Assembly: GCA_900552085.1 (NCBI GenBank)
Contig: URYB01000091.1
Span: 1 to 9,031, forward strand
DNA from: an uncultured Lachnobacterium sp.
GTDB taxonomy: Bacteria; Bacillota; Clostridia; Lachnospirales; Lachnospiraceae
DNA length: 9,031 bases
Reading direction: 5' to 3'
This document shows, piece after piece, positions 1-7,055 of the stretch. The translations under genes and the position numbers were made by a program. Every line of letters begins with the position of its first letter. The first letter of the stretch is position 1. A model generated the notes under the pieces. That model saw nothing but the letters and a program-made list of their open reading frames with translations. It was not told the origin of the DNA and searched no databases.

Positions 1-693
1 CCGGGGCGTGTCATCCGCTATAACGCAGCATACTGTAATAATCCACATTATGCAGGTGTGGCTTCGTTGCTGCGAACGGGAGATATTTTTGGGGAACAGT
101 TTTGTTATCATGATATTCCGGATCATCTCGACCCGTTTGACTATGATACATACCGCAATAATCCGTTACCATTTTACGTGGTTGCAACCGATCTGGAAAC
201 CGGAAAAGCAGTGTATCACAGAGTGGATGACTGTGATGAGGAAGGAATGAAATGGCTGAAAGCATCTGCGTCCATGCCACTTGTGTCAAAAATCGTAGAA
301 GTGGATGGATACAAACTGTTGGACGGAGGTATTGCGGATTCGATTCCGGTTGCCTACATGCAATCGCAGGGATATGAACGAAATGTAGTCATACTTACCC
401 AGCCGGAAGGTTATGTAAAAGGCAAAAATCAGTTGATGCCGATGATACGTGTGGTGTTGCGAAAATATCCAAAGATGATCGATGCCATGGAACATCGTCA
501 TGAACACTACAATGAAACATTAGAGTATATCCGGAAAAAGGAAAAAGAGGGAGATTTGTTTGTGATTCGACCACCGAAGCCAATCGCGGTAAGCAAGGTG
601 GAGCATGACCGTCAGAAGCTTCTGGTTGCATATCGCAGCGGCCGTGAGACGATGAAAGTACAGTTGCGTAAATTGCAGGAATTTCTCCAGTAA
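1..693 (+). CDS. Patatin-like phospholipase family protein, 5' end missing
   Basis: The frame is open from the first base and ends at TAA 691-693, so this is the C-terminal 230 residues of a gene that begins outside the window. The GTG at 58 is an internal codon and not a start. Codons 103-115 carry the motif LLDGGIADSIPV. The Asp of its DGG (codon 108, bases 322-324) matches the catalytic Asp of the Ser-Asp dyad of patatin-like lipid acyl hydrolases, and ASASMPL upstream also fits the fold. The nucleophile GxSxG motif would lie in the missing part. The C-terminal third, with FVIRPPKP and a basic helical tail, resembles the extension of the YjjU-type subgroup (DUF6363 as I recall it). No signal peptide can be judged. 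The expected role is hydrolysis of acyl chains from membrane lipids; the true substrate is unknown. Confidence 0.85.
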   Translation, partial: PGRVIRYNAAYCNNPHYAGVASLLRTGDIFGEQFCYHDIPDHLDPFDYDTYRNNPLPFYVVATDLETGKAVYHRVDDCDEEGMKWLKASASMPLVSKIVEVDGYKLLDGGIADSIPVAYMQSQGYERNVVILTQPEGYVKGKNQLMPMIRVVLRKYPKMIDAMEHRHEHYNETLEYIRKKEKEGDLFVIRPPKPIAVSKVEHDRQKLLVAYRSGRETMKVQLRKLQEFLQ

Positions 694-730
694 TTGTAAG
701 GGCGCACCAAAACGTGCGCCCTTACAATTA
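691..730. terminator. Bidirectional hairpin between convergent genes
   Basis: Arms 691-707 and 714-730 are perfect 17-base reverse complements around a 6-base loop (CAAAAC). The core is GGGCGCAC/GTGCGCCC. On either strand it is followed by TTACAATTA, a weak T-rich stretch that is itself part of the outer stem. The TAA of the patatin gene (691-693) and the TAA of the DUF4321 gene (728-730, minus strand) are the outer ends of the stem. The symmetry suggests one terminator serving both convergent transcripts. A long uninterrupted U-tract is missing, so efficiency is uncertain. Confidence 0.75.
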
Positions 731-991
731 CAAAAGTCTGTAAATGAGAATTGCAATCAGGATTCCAATAATCCCTGCAATCGTAATTTTAATTTTCAGT
801 CCGAATGTCAATACAAGAATTCCAAGATTAAGAACCAACGGATCAGACAATCCGAAACTCTGTCCATAACCAAGCCAGCTTAAAAATGATACATTCGAAG
901 TCAGCTCGCCGATAAAACCACCTAATACAATACCTGCAAGAACCAGCAGAAGTAATGTCCAATAATTTTTTGCAGCTGCACCTTTTGCCAT
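728..991 (-). CDS. DUF4321 family small membrane protein
   Basis: This encodes an 87-residue hydrophobic protein. It has a short basic N-terminus (MAKGAAAKNYW), a first membrane segment around residues 10-30 containing LLLLVLAGIVLGGFIGEL, a short polar loop around 31-47, and two closely spaced hydrophobic stretches around 50-65 and 68-86. The NYWTLLLLxLAGIVLGGFIGE signature and the length match DUF4321 proteins, which are widespread in Clostridia and have no known function. The ATG (989-991) is preceded on the minus strand by AGAGGGGA, a good ribosome binding site. The gene converges with the patatin gene and diverges from the GGDEF gene, so it appears to be a single-gene unit with its own promoter. 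Any role beyond residence in the cytoplasmic membrane would be a guess. Confidence 0.85.
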   Translation of the reverse strand: MAKGAAAKNYWTLLLLVLAGIVLGGFIGELTSNVSFLSWLGYGQSFGLSDPLVLNLGILVLTFGLKIKITIAGIIGILIAILIYRLL

Positions 992-1036
992 AAATAGTTC
1001 CCCTCTTTCTGTCTTTTGTGATATGAGTGCACTGTC

Positions 1037-1065
1037 ATTTTAGCACAAAAAATAATGCGACACAA
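1037..1065 (-). promoter_or_regulatory. Predicted promoter of the DUF4321 gene
   Basis: Read on the minus strand, TTGTGT (1060-1065) and TAAAAT (1037-1042) are separated by 17 bp. This is a good sigma-A-like arrangement about 45 bp upstream of the start codon. It lies back to back with the predicted promoter of the GGDEF gene, with 29 bp between the two -35 boxes. Confidence 0.55.
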
Positions 1066-1094
1066 TTGCAAATGAAAGAGGATTGAAGAACCGG

Positions 1095-1122
1095 TTGCTT
1101 TGTGGTACATTAGAACTATTAT
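1095..1122 (+). promoter_or_regulatory. Predicted promoter of the GGDEF gene
   Basis: TTGCTT (1095-1100) and TATTAT (1117-1122) are separated by 16 bp, about 32 bp upstream of the ATG at 1155. The boxes are near consensus, though the spacer is one base short of the optimum. No other candidate of similar quality is seen on this strand in the 992-1154 gap. Confidence 0.55.
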
Positions 1123-1154
1123 AGGGGAGATTTTTAACTGGACGGTGAGGGGAA

Positions 1155-3020
1155 ATGAAAAAGATTATACTTATTTCAGATGGCTGGCGATGGCTGGTAA
1201 CGTATGCCTGGGTAGCTGGAATTATGCGGGAAATCCGCAAACGAGATTTGGATATTGCGTTGTATCAATACAATAGCTACGGAAACTGGAGTAAAGATGC
1301 ATTGCACAATATCGGGGAGTATAATATTTATAACTTGCCTGATTTTTCCGAGTATGATGGCGTTATTTTGGACTGCAGCAATATTGCAGATCAAAAGCAG
1401 AAACGCAAAATTATCAACAAGTTGCATGAAACCGGACTGCCGGTAGTCAGCATCGAGTTTGAAGAAGAGGGATTTCATTGCATCAGTATTGACAACTATG
1501 GACCAATCATAGAATTGATGCATCATATGTACGAGAAGCATGATTGCCGGAGATTTGTATTTGCGGGTGGACCGAAGAATGCATTTGGCAATCGTAGAAG
1601 AGCACGCGCATACAGACAATGTATTGAAGAATTTGGGTTGAAACTGGATGAAAATCCGATTCTTTACGGAGAATATGATTATAATACAGGTGTGAGATAC
1701 ATGCGGGAGTTTGTAGAACAAAAGCGCAAGCTGCCGGATGTCTTTGTGTGTGTAAATGACAATATAGCGGCAGGAATCTGTACGGAAGCAGAAAAATACG
1801 GATATCAGATTCCGCGTGATTTTAAGGTGACCGGATTTGATAATCTGGATAAAGCCGCTTTTTTCCGTCCGCAGATTACCACGGTGTGTCTGAACCGGGA
1901 GGAAATTGGCTCTGCCTGTGTGGATATACTGATGCGTATATGGAACGGGGAAGAAGTTCCAGCGAAAAGTTATGTGGAGTCCGAATGCGTGTATGGAGAG
2001 AGCTGTGGCTGTCCGAATAGCGGAAGAGTGGATTACCGCGAGCATATGCGGACACAGATTATTAATGAGGCTGCCAAAAATGCAGATGATGCGCTTTTGG
2101 TAGAACTGGAAGCACAGATGGCGCGGCAGACGGATATTGCAGGAATGTTTGACTGCATTATGGATTATTTTCAGAAGCTGCGTTGTGACGGCATGTATAT
2201 TGTTGTGGACCGTAACCTGTTTATAGGAGATGCGGGTACAATTTTTCCAACAGAGGGTTACAATTGGGAAAATCTGATTGTTGCTGCAGGATTTGAGGAT
2301 CATGAGCGGATTCCAATTAAAGATGTCAATGAATTGAACCGCCATCTGGAGGAGAAAGCTTCGCAGAGTGCCTATATGTTTACGCCGATTCATTTCAGAG
2401 AGCAGTCGGTTGGGTATATCATATTGAAAAATGGGCATTTTTTATATGAAAATCCATATTATTATGACATTCACTGTACGATTGTACGGATGTTGGAGAA
2501 CCGTTTCAAGCAGTTGCAGCTGGAACGGGCATTGGGAAAGCTGCAGGAATTGTATAATCACGATCCTCTGACGGGAGCATACAACCGTATTGCCTACAAT
2601 GAATGGATCCGCCCGGCATTTCTTGATTACAGCCGGCAGGGAATCATCTGTGCACTGGTATTTCTCGATGCAGACAATTTTAAGAGACTGAATGATACCT
2701 TTGGTCATGAATATGGCGATAAAGTATTACAGCGAATAGTGGCTGTTTTAAAGGAACAGTGTCCGGAAGGCGGTTATGTATGCCGGTATGGCGGGGATGA
2801 ATTTATCACGTTTTTCCCACATGCGACACCGGCCAATACCAATGAATATGTACAGAACGTGCAGGAACTTCTTGGGAAGGAACGGATCGAGGTGAGTATG
2901 GGAACGAAACTGACACAGCCGGGAGAAGGGGAAAGCCTGGATGATTATCTTGCACTTGCCGATGAACGCATGTATCAGCAGAAACAGCAATGCAAAGAAC
3001 AATCCCATGATGCACAATAG
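1155..3020 (+). CDS. Putative diguanylate cyclase with LacI-type ligand-binding sensor domain
   Basis: This encodes a 621-residue soluble protein with no signal peptide or membrane segment, so it should act in the cytoplasm. Residues 1 to about 285 resemble the periplasmic-binding-protein fold of LacI-family regulators (KKIILISDGWRW at the start, VCVNDNIAAG, then FKVTGFDNLD and ITTV), but there is no helix-turn-helix before it. A helical linker and a GAF-like region (about 300-440, including YMFTPIHFREQSVGYIIL) follow. The GGDEF domain spans about 460-615: DPLTGAYNR at 470, LDADNFKRLND with metal-ligand candidate D505, and intact GGDEF at 546-550. The expected activity is c-di-GMP synthesis from two GTP, gated by a small ligand such as a sugar. 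The inhibitory RxxD site normally five residues before GGDEF is replaced by PEGG. The start is supported by GAGGGG just upstream, although its spacing is short. The gene has its own promoter and appears monocistronic. Confidence 0.85.
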   Translation: MKKIILISDGWRWLVTYAWVAGIMREIRKRDLDIALYQYNSYGNWSKDALHNIGEYNIYNLPDFSEYDGVILDCSNIADQKQKRKIINKLHETGLPVVSIEFEEEGFHCISIDNYGPIIELMHHMYEKHDCRRFVFAGGPKNAFGNRRRARAYRQCIEEFGLKLDENPILYGEYDYNTGVRYMREFVEQKRKLPDVFVCVNDNIAAGICTEAEKYGYQIPRDFKVTGFDNLDKAAFFRPQITTVCLNREEIGSACVDILMRIWNGEEVPAKSYVESECVYGESCGCPNSGRVDYREHMRTQIINEAAKNADDALLVELEAQMARQTDIAGMFDCIMDYFQKLRCDGMYIVVDRNLFIGDAGTIFPTEGYNWENLIVAAGFEDHERIPIKDVNELNRHLEEKASQSAYMFTPIHFREQSVGYIILKNGHFLYENPYYYDIHCTIVRMLENRFKQLQLERALGKLQELYNHDPLTGAYNRIAYNEWIRPAFLDYSRQGIICALVFLDADNFKRLNDTFGHEYGDKVLQRIVAVLKEQCPEGGYVCRYGGDEFITFFPHATPANTNEYVQNVQELLGKERIEVSMGTKLTQPGEGESLDDYLALADERMYQQKQQCKEQSHDAQ

Positions 3021-3021
3021 G

Positions 3022-3050
3022 TTGACAAAATTATGACATAAATGTATAGT
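3022..3050 (+). promoter_or_regulatory. Strong predicted promoter of the isc operon
   Basis: TTGACA (3022-3027) is a perfect -35 box. It is followed after exactly 17 bp by TATAGT (3045-3050), a five-of-six match to the -10 box. Transcription would begin near 3057, leaving a leader of about 57 bases. The promoter begins right after the GGDEF stop codon, and no terminator is visible between them, so some read-through is possible. Confidence 0.8.
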
Positions 3051-3061
3051 AAAACAGTAGG
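3031..3061 (+). promoter_or_regulatory. Candidate Rrf2 operator elements in the isc promoter
   Basis: Two elements overlap the promoter. The spacer holds the small palindrome TTATG-A-CATAA (3031-3041). The -10 box and start-site region hold ATAGTA-N4-AGTAGG (3046-3061), which recurs upstream of the second Rrf2 gene (7068-7083). A bound regulator here would block RNA polymerase, as expected for autorepression by an IscR-type protein. This is inferred from position and recurrence; no binding site has been matched to a known matrix. Confidence 0.35.
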
Positions 3062-3113
3062 AATTGGATGAATATGGATGGTTCAGGATAAAAGATAGAA
3101 AAGAGATGGGATT

Positions 3114-3548
3114 ATGAAGATATCTACAAAAGGAAGATATGCCTTGCGACTGATGCTGGATCTGGCTATGAATGATACCGGTGCACCGATCAGCCTTAAG
3201 GATGTGGCAAAGCGCCAGAATATTTCGGACAAATATCTGGAACAAATCAGTTCGATGTTGAATCGTGCCGGTTATGTAAAAAGTGTACGAGGCGCCCAGG
3301 GTGGTTATTTGCTAAAGAAAGAACCGCAAGAATATACGGTTGGCATGATTCTTCGTCTTACAGAAGGTTCACTTGCTCCGGTAGCGTGTCTGGATGGAGA
3401 CGAAAATGATTGTGAGAGACAGGAATCCTGCGTTACACTTATTTTATGGAAGAAAATATATGATGCGGTCAGTGGTGTTGTAGATCATACGACTTTACAG
3501 GATCTGATTGACTGGCAGCTCGAAAAAAATGGAGATTATGTAATATAG
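3114..3548 (+). CDS. iscR: Rrf2 family transcriptional regulator, IscR-like, heading the isc operon
   Basis: This 144-residue protein starts MKISTKGRYALRLMLDLA, typical of the Rrf2 family. A winged helix-turn-helix follows (helices around 26-50, wing VRGAQGGYLL with Arg59). Cys92, Cys100 and Cys106 (C-x7-C-x5-C) form a probable Fe-S ligand set; C92 matches the first cluster cysteine of E. coli IscR, but the spacing to the second is longer. In the family, cluster-bound and cluster-free forms have different DNA affinity, which links isc expression to Fe-S demand. Its place as first gene, 11 bp before iscS, supports an IscR-like autorepressor role. CymR-type cysteine-metabolism regulators are the alternative, but the three-cysteine set favours a cluster-binding sensor. 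The ribosome binding site (GAGATGGG) is weak. Confidence 0.85.
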   Translation: MKISTKGRYALRLMLDLAMNDTGAPISLKDVAKRQNISDKYLEQISSMLNRAGYVKSVRGAQGGYLLKKEPQEYTVGMILRLTEGSLAPVACLDGDENDCERQESCVTLILWKKIYDAVSGVVDHTTLQDLIDWQLEKNGDYVI

Positions 3549-3559
3549 GAAGGTAGATT

Positions 3560-4744
3560 ATGAGCAAATTAATTTATATGGATAATGCGGCAACGACCCA
3601 GGTTTATCCGGAAGTATTAGACACAATGATACCATATTTTACAGAACACTATGGTAATCCGTCTGCAATTTACAGTTTTGCAGGAGAAGCAAAGCGCGGC
3701 GTGGATCATGCCCGCGAGACGATTGCTAATGTGATCGGTGCTAAGACAGAGGAAATCTATTTCACCGGTGGCGGAAGCGAATCCGACAACTGGGCACTGA
3801 AGGCAACTGCAGAAGCATATGCCAATAAGGGAAAGCACATTATCACGACTACCATTGAGCATCATGCGATTTTACACACAGCGCAGTGGCTGGAGAAAAA
3901 GGGATATGAGATTACCTATGTCAATGTAGATGAAGATGGTAAAGTAAAGCTGGACGAGCTTGAGGCAGCTATCCGTCCGGATACGATTTTGATTTCTGTT
4001 ATGGCTGCAAACAATGAAATCGGTACGATTCAGCCATTGAAGGAAATCGGGGCGATCGCAAGAAAGCATGGTGTTCTGTTCCATACAGATGCAGTGCAGG
4101 CGTTTGCCCATATTCCAATCAATGTAGATGAGATGAATATTGATATGCTTTCAGCCAGTGGACACAAGATCAACGGCCCAAAGGGAATCGGTGTGATGTA
4201 TATCCGCAAAGGAGTGAAGATTCTGTCCTTTATTCATGGCGGTGCGCAGGAAAGACAGCGTCGTGCCGGAACCCACAATGTACCGGGAATCGTTGGAATT
4301 GGTAAGGCGGCAGAGATTTCTGTTGCAAATATGGAGAAAAACAATGCATACGAGATCTCACTTCGTGATCATCTGATCGAGCGTGTATTATCTGAGATTC
4401 CATATTCCAGACTGAATGGACATCGTACCGACCGTCTTCCGAATAATGCAAATTTCTGTTTCCAGTTTATCGAAGGAGAATCTATGCTGATTCTTCTGGA
4501 TCAGGCCGGAATTTGCGGAAGCAGTGGAAGTGCCTGCACATCCGGATCATTGGATCCATCCCATGTGCTTCTGGCAATCGGACTGCCTCATGAGATCGCA
4601 CACGGAAGTCTGCGTCTGACAATTTCAGAGAAGACAACAATGGAAGACATTGATTATACGGTTGATACCTTAAAGAAAATCATTGACCGTCTGCGCAGTA
4701 TGTCACCATTATATGAAGATTTTGTGCGCAAGAACGGAAAGTAA
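3560..4744 (+). CDS. iscS: Cysteine desulfurase, IscS/NifS class I
   Basis: This 394-residue PLP enzyme removes sulfur from L-cysteine, giving alanine and an enzyme-bound persulfide. Visible hallmarks are the N-terminal YMDNAATTQVYPEV, TGGGSESDNWA near 70-80, TTIEHHAIL with the PLP-stacking His, HTDAVQAF, and SGHKINGPKG with the PLP Schiff-base Lys203. The mobile catalytic loop SSGSACTSGSLDPSHVL carries Cys326 and has the longer class I (IscS/NifS) form, unlike SufS. The length is that of the family. AGGAAGG (3547-3553), overlapping the end of the regulator gene, gives a good start. It is followed by iscU and mnmA, so one enzyme probably supplies sulfur for both Fe-S cluster assembly and tRNA thiolation. 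NifS is an equally common label in Clostridia; no nitrogenase genes are seen here. Confidence 0.95.
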   Translation: MSKLIYMDNAATTQVYPEVLDTMIPYFTEHYGNPSAIYSFAGEAKRGVDHARETIANVIGAKTEEIYFTGGGSESDNWALKATAEAYANKGKHIITTTIEHHAILHTAQWLEKKGYEITYVNVDEDGKVKLDELEAAIRPDTILISVMAANNEIGTIQPLKEIGAIARKHGVLFHTDAVQAFAHIPINVDEMNIDMLSASGHKINGPKGIGVMYIRKGVKILSFIHGGAQERQRRAGTHNVPGIVGIGKAAEISVANMEKNNAYEISLRDHLIERVLSEIPYSRLNGHRTDRLPNNANFCFQFIEGESMLILLDQAGICGSSGSACTSGSLDPSHVLLAIGLPHEIAHGSLRLTISEKTTMEDIDYTVDTLKKIIDRLRSMSPLYEDFVRKNGK

Positions 4745-4777
4745 CATACCCCACCCCAAGAGAGGAGATATATTTAT

Positions 4778-5221
4778 ATGTACAGCGAAAAAGTAATGGA
4801 TCATTTTAATAATCCACGTAACGTAGGAGAGATTGAGAACCCAAGTGGTGTAGGTACCGTTGGTAACGCAAAATGTGGCGATATCATGCGTATGTATCTG
4901 GATATCGATGATAACGGAATCATTCAGGAGGCAAAATTCAAGACTTTTGGATGTGGTGCAGCCGTTGCAACAAGCAGTATGGCAACCGAGCTTGTAAAAG
5001 GCAAGACGGTTCAGGAAGCTTTACAGGTAACAAACAAAGCAGTCATGGAAGCACTCGACGGACTTCCACCAGTAAAGGTACATTGTTCTCTGCTTGCTGA
5101 GGAAGCAATTCATGCTGCATTATGGGATTATGCAGAAAAGCACAATCTCAAGATTGAAGGGCTTGAGCGTCCGGTAAATGATATCAGCGAGAAGGAAGAG
5201 GCTCCGGAAGAAGAGTATTAA
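4778..5221 (+). CDS. iscU: Iron-sulfur cluster assembly scaffold protein IscU
   Basis: This 147-residue scaffold is where a [2Fe-2S] cluster is built from IscS-derived sulfur and iron. The three cluster cysteines are present: C33 in GNAKCGD (with D35), C59 in KTFGCGAAVATSS, and C103 in KVHCSLLAEEAI (with His102). The typical N-terminus YSEKVMDHFNNPRNVG is intact. LPPVK (96-100), the HscA chaperone recognition motif of E. coli IscU, is retained although no hscA or hscB is next to it. There is no sign of the extra insert that marks SufU. An acidic tail (EKEEAPEEEY) extends the C-terminus. A 33-bp gap after iscS holds AGAGGAG as ribosome binding site. The start is clear. NifU N-terminal-domain protein is a synonym used in this lineage. 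Confidence 0.95.
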   Translation: MYSEKVMDHFNNPRNVGEIENPSGVGTVGNAKCGDIMRMYLDIDDNGIIQEAKFKTFGCGAAVATSSMATELVKGKTVQEALQVTNKAVMEALDGLPPVKVHCSLLAEEAIHAALWDYAEKHNLKIEGLERPVNDISEKEEAPEEEY

Positions 5222-5224
5222 TAT

Positions 5225-6301
5225 ATGAAAGAAAAAGTTGTTGTAGGCATGTCCGGAGGCGTAGATTCCTCCGTGGCAGCCTATCTTTTAAAAGAACAGG
5301 GATATGATGTCATTGGTGTGACAATGCAGATCTGGCAGGATCAGGATGTGTTCACGCAGGCACAGGAAGGTGGATGCTGTGGACTGTCTGCGGTAGATGA
5401 TGCGCGCCGTGTCGCGGATCGTCTGGAGATACCATATTATGTGATGAATTTCAAAGCAGATTTCCAGAAAGCGGTCATTGATTATTTTGTAGATGAATAT
5501 GAAAAAGGTCGTACGCCGAATCCTTGTATCGCCTGCAACCGTTATGTGAAGTGGGAGTCTCTTTTACAGAGATCACTTGAAATTGGCGCAGATTATATCG
5601 CCACAGGACATTATGCCCGCATCACAAAACTTCCGAATGGAAGATACAGCATCCGTAATTCGGTTACTGCCGCAAAGGATCAGACATACGCACTGTACAA
5701 TCTGACCCAGTACCAGCTTGCGCATACCCTGATGCCGGTCGGTGATTATGAAAAGCCGCAGATTCGACAGATCGCAGAAGACATCGGTTTGCCGGTTGCA
5801 ACCAAGCATGACAGTCAGGATATCTGTTTTGTCCCGGATCATGATTATGCGGGATTTATTACCAGAGAGACAGGAAAAGAGAGCCAGCCGGGCAATTTTG
5901 TGGATGAGGAAGGAAATATACTTGGAACGCACAAAGGAATCATCCATTATACGATTGGTCAGCGTAAAGGACTTGGAATCCCGGCAAAGACACCGATCTT
6001 TGTCAAGGAGTTACGTCCCGATACGAACGAGGTCGTACTTTGCAAGTCGGAGAGTCTTTTCCGGAAGGACTGCCGGGTAAGCAATGTCAATTATATGGCA
6101 GAGGAAACACTCGATGGACCGACACCGGCAATCGGAAAGGTCCGCTATTCTCACGCAGGGGCACCATGCGTACTGTACCCGCAGCCGGATGGAACATTGC
6201 GTGCAGAGTTTGAAGAAGCGCAGCGTGCGATGACACCAGGACAGGCAGCCGTATTTTATCGCGATGATTATGTGCTTTGTGGTGGAACGATTGAAGTATA
6301 A
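5225..6301 (+). CDS. mnmA: tRNA-specific 2-thiouridylase MnmA (TrmU)
   Basis: This 358-residue enzyme makes the 2-thio group of uridine 34 in the tRNAs for Lys, Glu and Gln, using ATP to activate the base and a cysteine persulfide as sulfur donor. The N-terminal PP-loop motif GMSGGVDSS (residues 8-16) binds ATP. The catalytic pair is Cys101 in TPNPCIACNRYVKW and Cys201 in HDSQDICFVPDHDY. TGHYARI, KDQTYALY and TIGQRKGLG are further family hallmarks. The GGCCG pair near residue 50 is typical of Firmicute homologues. The ATG is only 3 bp after the iscU stop, with just a weak purine-rich site (GAAGAAGAG) inside the iscU end, so translation is probably coupled. Being last in the isc operon ties tRNA thiolation to the IscS sulfur supply. 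Confidence 0.95.
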   Translation: MKEKVVVGMSGGVDSSVAAYLLKEQGYDVIGVTMQIWQDQDVFTQAQEGGCCGLSAVDDARRVADRLEIPYYVMNFKADFQKAVIDYFVDEYEKGRTPNPCIACNRYVKWESLLQRSLEIGADYIATGHYARITKLPNGRYSIRNSVTAAKDQTYALYNLTQYQLAHTLMPVGDYEKPQIRQIAEDIGLPVATKHDSQDICFVPDHDYAGFITRETGKESQPGNFVDEEGNILGTHKGIIHYTIGQRKGLGIPAKTPIFVKELRPDTNEVVLCKSESLFRKDCRVSNVNYMAEETLDGPTPAIGKVRYSHAGAPCVLYPQPDGTLRAEFEEAQRAMTPGQAAVFYRDDYVLCGGTIEV

Positions 6302-6323
6302 GAGGATGTAATATTTGGATTTA

Positions 6324-6349
6324 TGAACGATCCGTTGCGGATTTGTTCA
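6324..6349 (+). other. Hairpin after mnmA, possible weak terminator
   Basis: TGAACG (6324-6329) pairs with TGTTCA (6344-6349), and ATCCG (6330-6334) pairs with CGGAT (6338-6342), around a TTG loop. A single T is bulged and one pair is G-U. No U-tract follows, so it is not a convincing intrinsic terminator. It is the only stable-looking fold in the mnmA-carD gap. Confidence 0.3.
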
Positions 6350-6393
6350 ATCTGCAATAGCACTAATTGAGAAAAAATTGTGAAAAATCGCCT

Positions 6394-6422
6394 TTGCAGC
6401 TACCGGAAAGAAAGCGTAAAAT
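6394..6422 (+). promoter_or_regulatory. Predicted promoter of the carD-like gene
   Basis: TTGCAG (6394-6399) and TAAAAT (6417-6422) are separated by 17 bp, about 28 bp before the ATG at 6450. This argues that the carD-like gene can be transcribed apart from the isc operon. Confidence 0.55.
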
Positions 6423-6436
6423 AGATGGTAGAAAGC

Positions 6437-6452
6437 GGAGGTGACGGTAATG
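6437..6452 (+). promoter_or_regulatory. Ribosome binding site that sets the carD start
   Basis: GGAGGTGA (6437-6444) lies 5 bases before ATG 6450-6452. The in-frame GTG at 6441 is part of this Shine-Dalgarno sequence, so it cannot sensibly be the start. The protein therefore begins MYHIGDYIV. Confidence 0.8.
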
Positions 6453-6950
6453 TACCACATTGGAGATTATATTGTAAAATCGACAAATGGTGTATGCGAA
6501 GTAAAAGATATTGTAAATCCAGATTTTGTCAGTGACCACAGCAAGTTATATTATGAACTGATTCCACTATCTGATCAGAATGCTGTATTGTATATTCCGG
6601 TGGACAAAACAGATGGCGTGTTGCGTGCAGTCATGACGGAGCAGGAGGCGCAGGAACTGATTGATAAAATTCCTGCAATCCATGAGACAAGTGTTAAGAG
6701 TGAAAAGGAGCGGGAACGCAGTTATAAAGCAGCGGTTTCCAGCAATGACCCGGAGCGTGTTGTAGGGATCATGAAGCTGCTCCATCAGCGAAAGAAAGTG
6801 CGTCAGGAACAGGGAAAGAAAACGACAACTGTGGATGAGCGGTATTACGGTATTGCAGAGAAACTTTTGTATTCAGAACTGGAACTGGCAATGCATAAAA
6901 CCCGTGAGGAGATTCACGAACAGATCAGGGAATCATCCGAACAGGAGTAA
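6450..6950 (+). CDS. CarD family transcriptional regulator
   Basis: This encodes a 166-residue protein. The N-terminal region of about 60 residues (YHIGDYIVKSTNGVCEVKDI, later YIPVDKTDG) matches the Tudor-like RNA polymerase-interacting domain of the CarD/CdnL/TRCF family. The rest is predicted to be helical (VMTEQEAQELIDKIP, then a highly charged stretch and EKLLYSELELAM), like the DNA-contacting C-terminal domain of CarD. Members bind the polymerase beta subunit and modulate open-complex formation, in mycobacteria mainly at rRNA promoters. Clostridial members are common and their targets are less clear. The length is typical. The gene stands alone between the isc and suf operons, with its own promoter and a strong terminator. 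No link to Fe-S metabolism is shown by the sequence itself. Confidence 0.85.
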   Translation: MYHIGDYIVKSTNGVCEVKDIVNPDFVSDHSKLYYELIPLSDQNAVLYIPVDKTDGVLRAVMTEQEAQELIDKIPAIHETSVKSEKERERSYKAAVSSNDPERVVGIMKLLHQRKKVRQEQGKKTTTVDERYYGIAEKLLYSELELAMHKTREEIHEQIRESSEQE

Positions 6951-6989
6951 CATTTTATAAAATTCAATTTGAGACAAGAAATGAAAAGG

Positions 6990-7032
6990 ACGAGCAAAAC
7001 TCAGAAAAAGGTGGAGTTTTGGCTCGTTTTTT
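6990..7032 (+). terminator. Rho-independent terminator after carD
   Basis: ACGAGC-AAAACTC (6990-7002) pairs with GAGTTTT (7014-7020) and GCTCGT (7022-7027), with only G7021 bulged. The loop is 11 bases, and a run of six T (7027-7032) follows. It separates carD from the suf operon promoter. Confidence 0.9.
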
Positions 7033-7055
7033 GTTGTATGCAAAGAAAAACATAT

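Noticed and set aside
1176..2438. 420-codon open frame on the minus strand inside the GGDEF gene
   Set aside because: It is antisense to a well-supported coding sequence with clear domains. Its translation has no recognisable motif and is rich in residues expected from a reversed AT-rich frame, and no ribosome binding site or promoter is evident.
3021..3113. Riboswitch or T-box leader before the isc operon
   Set aside because: The leader is only about 57 bases and has no conserved riboswitch core, T-box or terminator hairpin; promoter-level control is sufficient.
6441..6449. GTG start for the carD-like gene
   Set aside because: The GTG is part of the GGAGGTGA ribosome binding site for the ATG at 6450, and the family N-terminus begins near that ATG.
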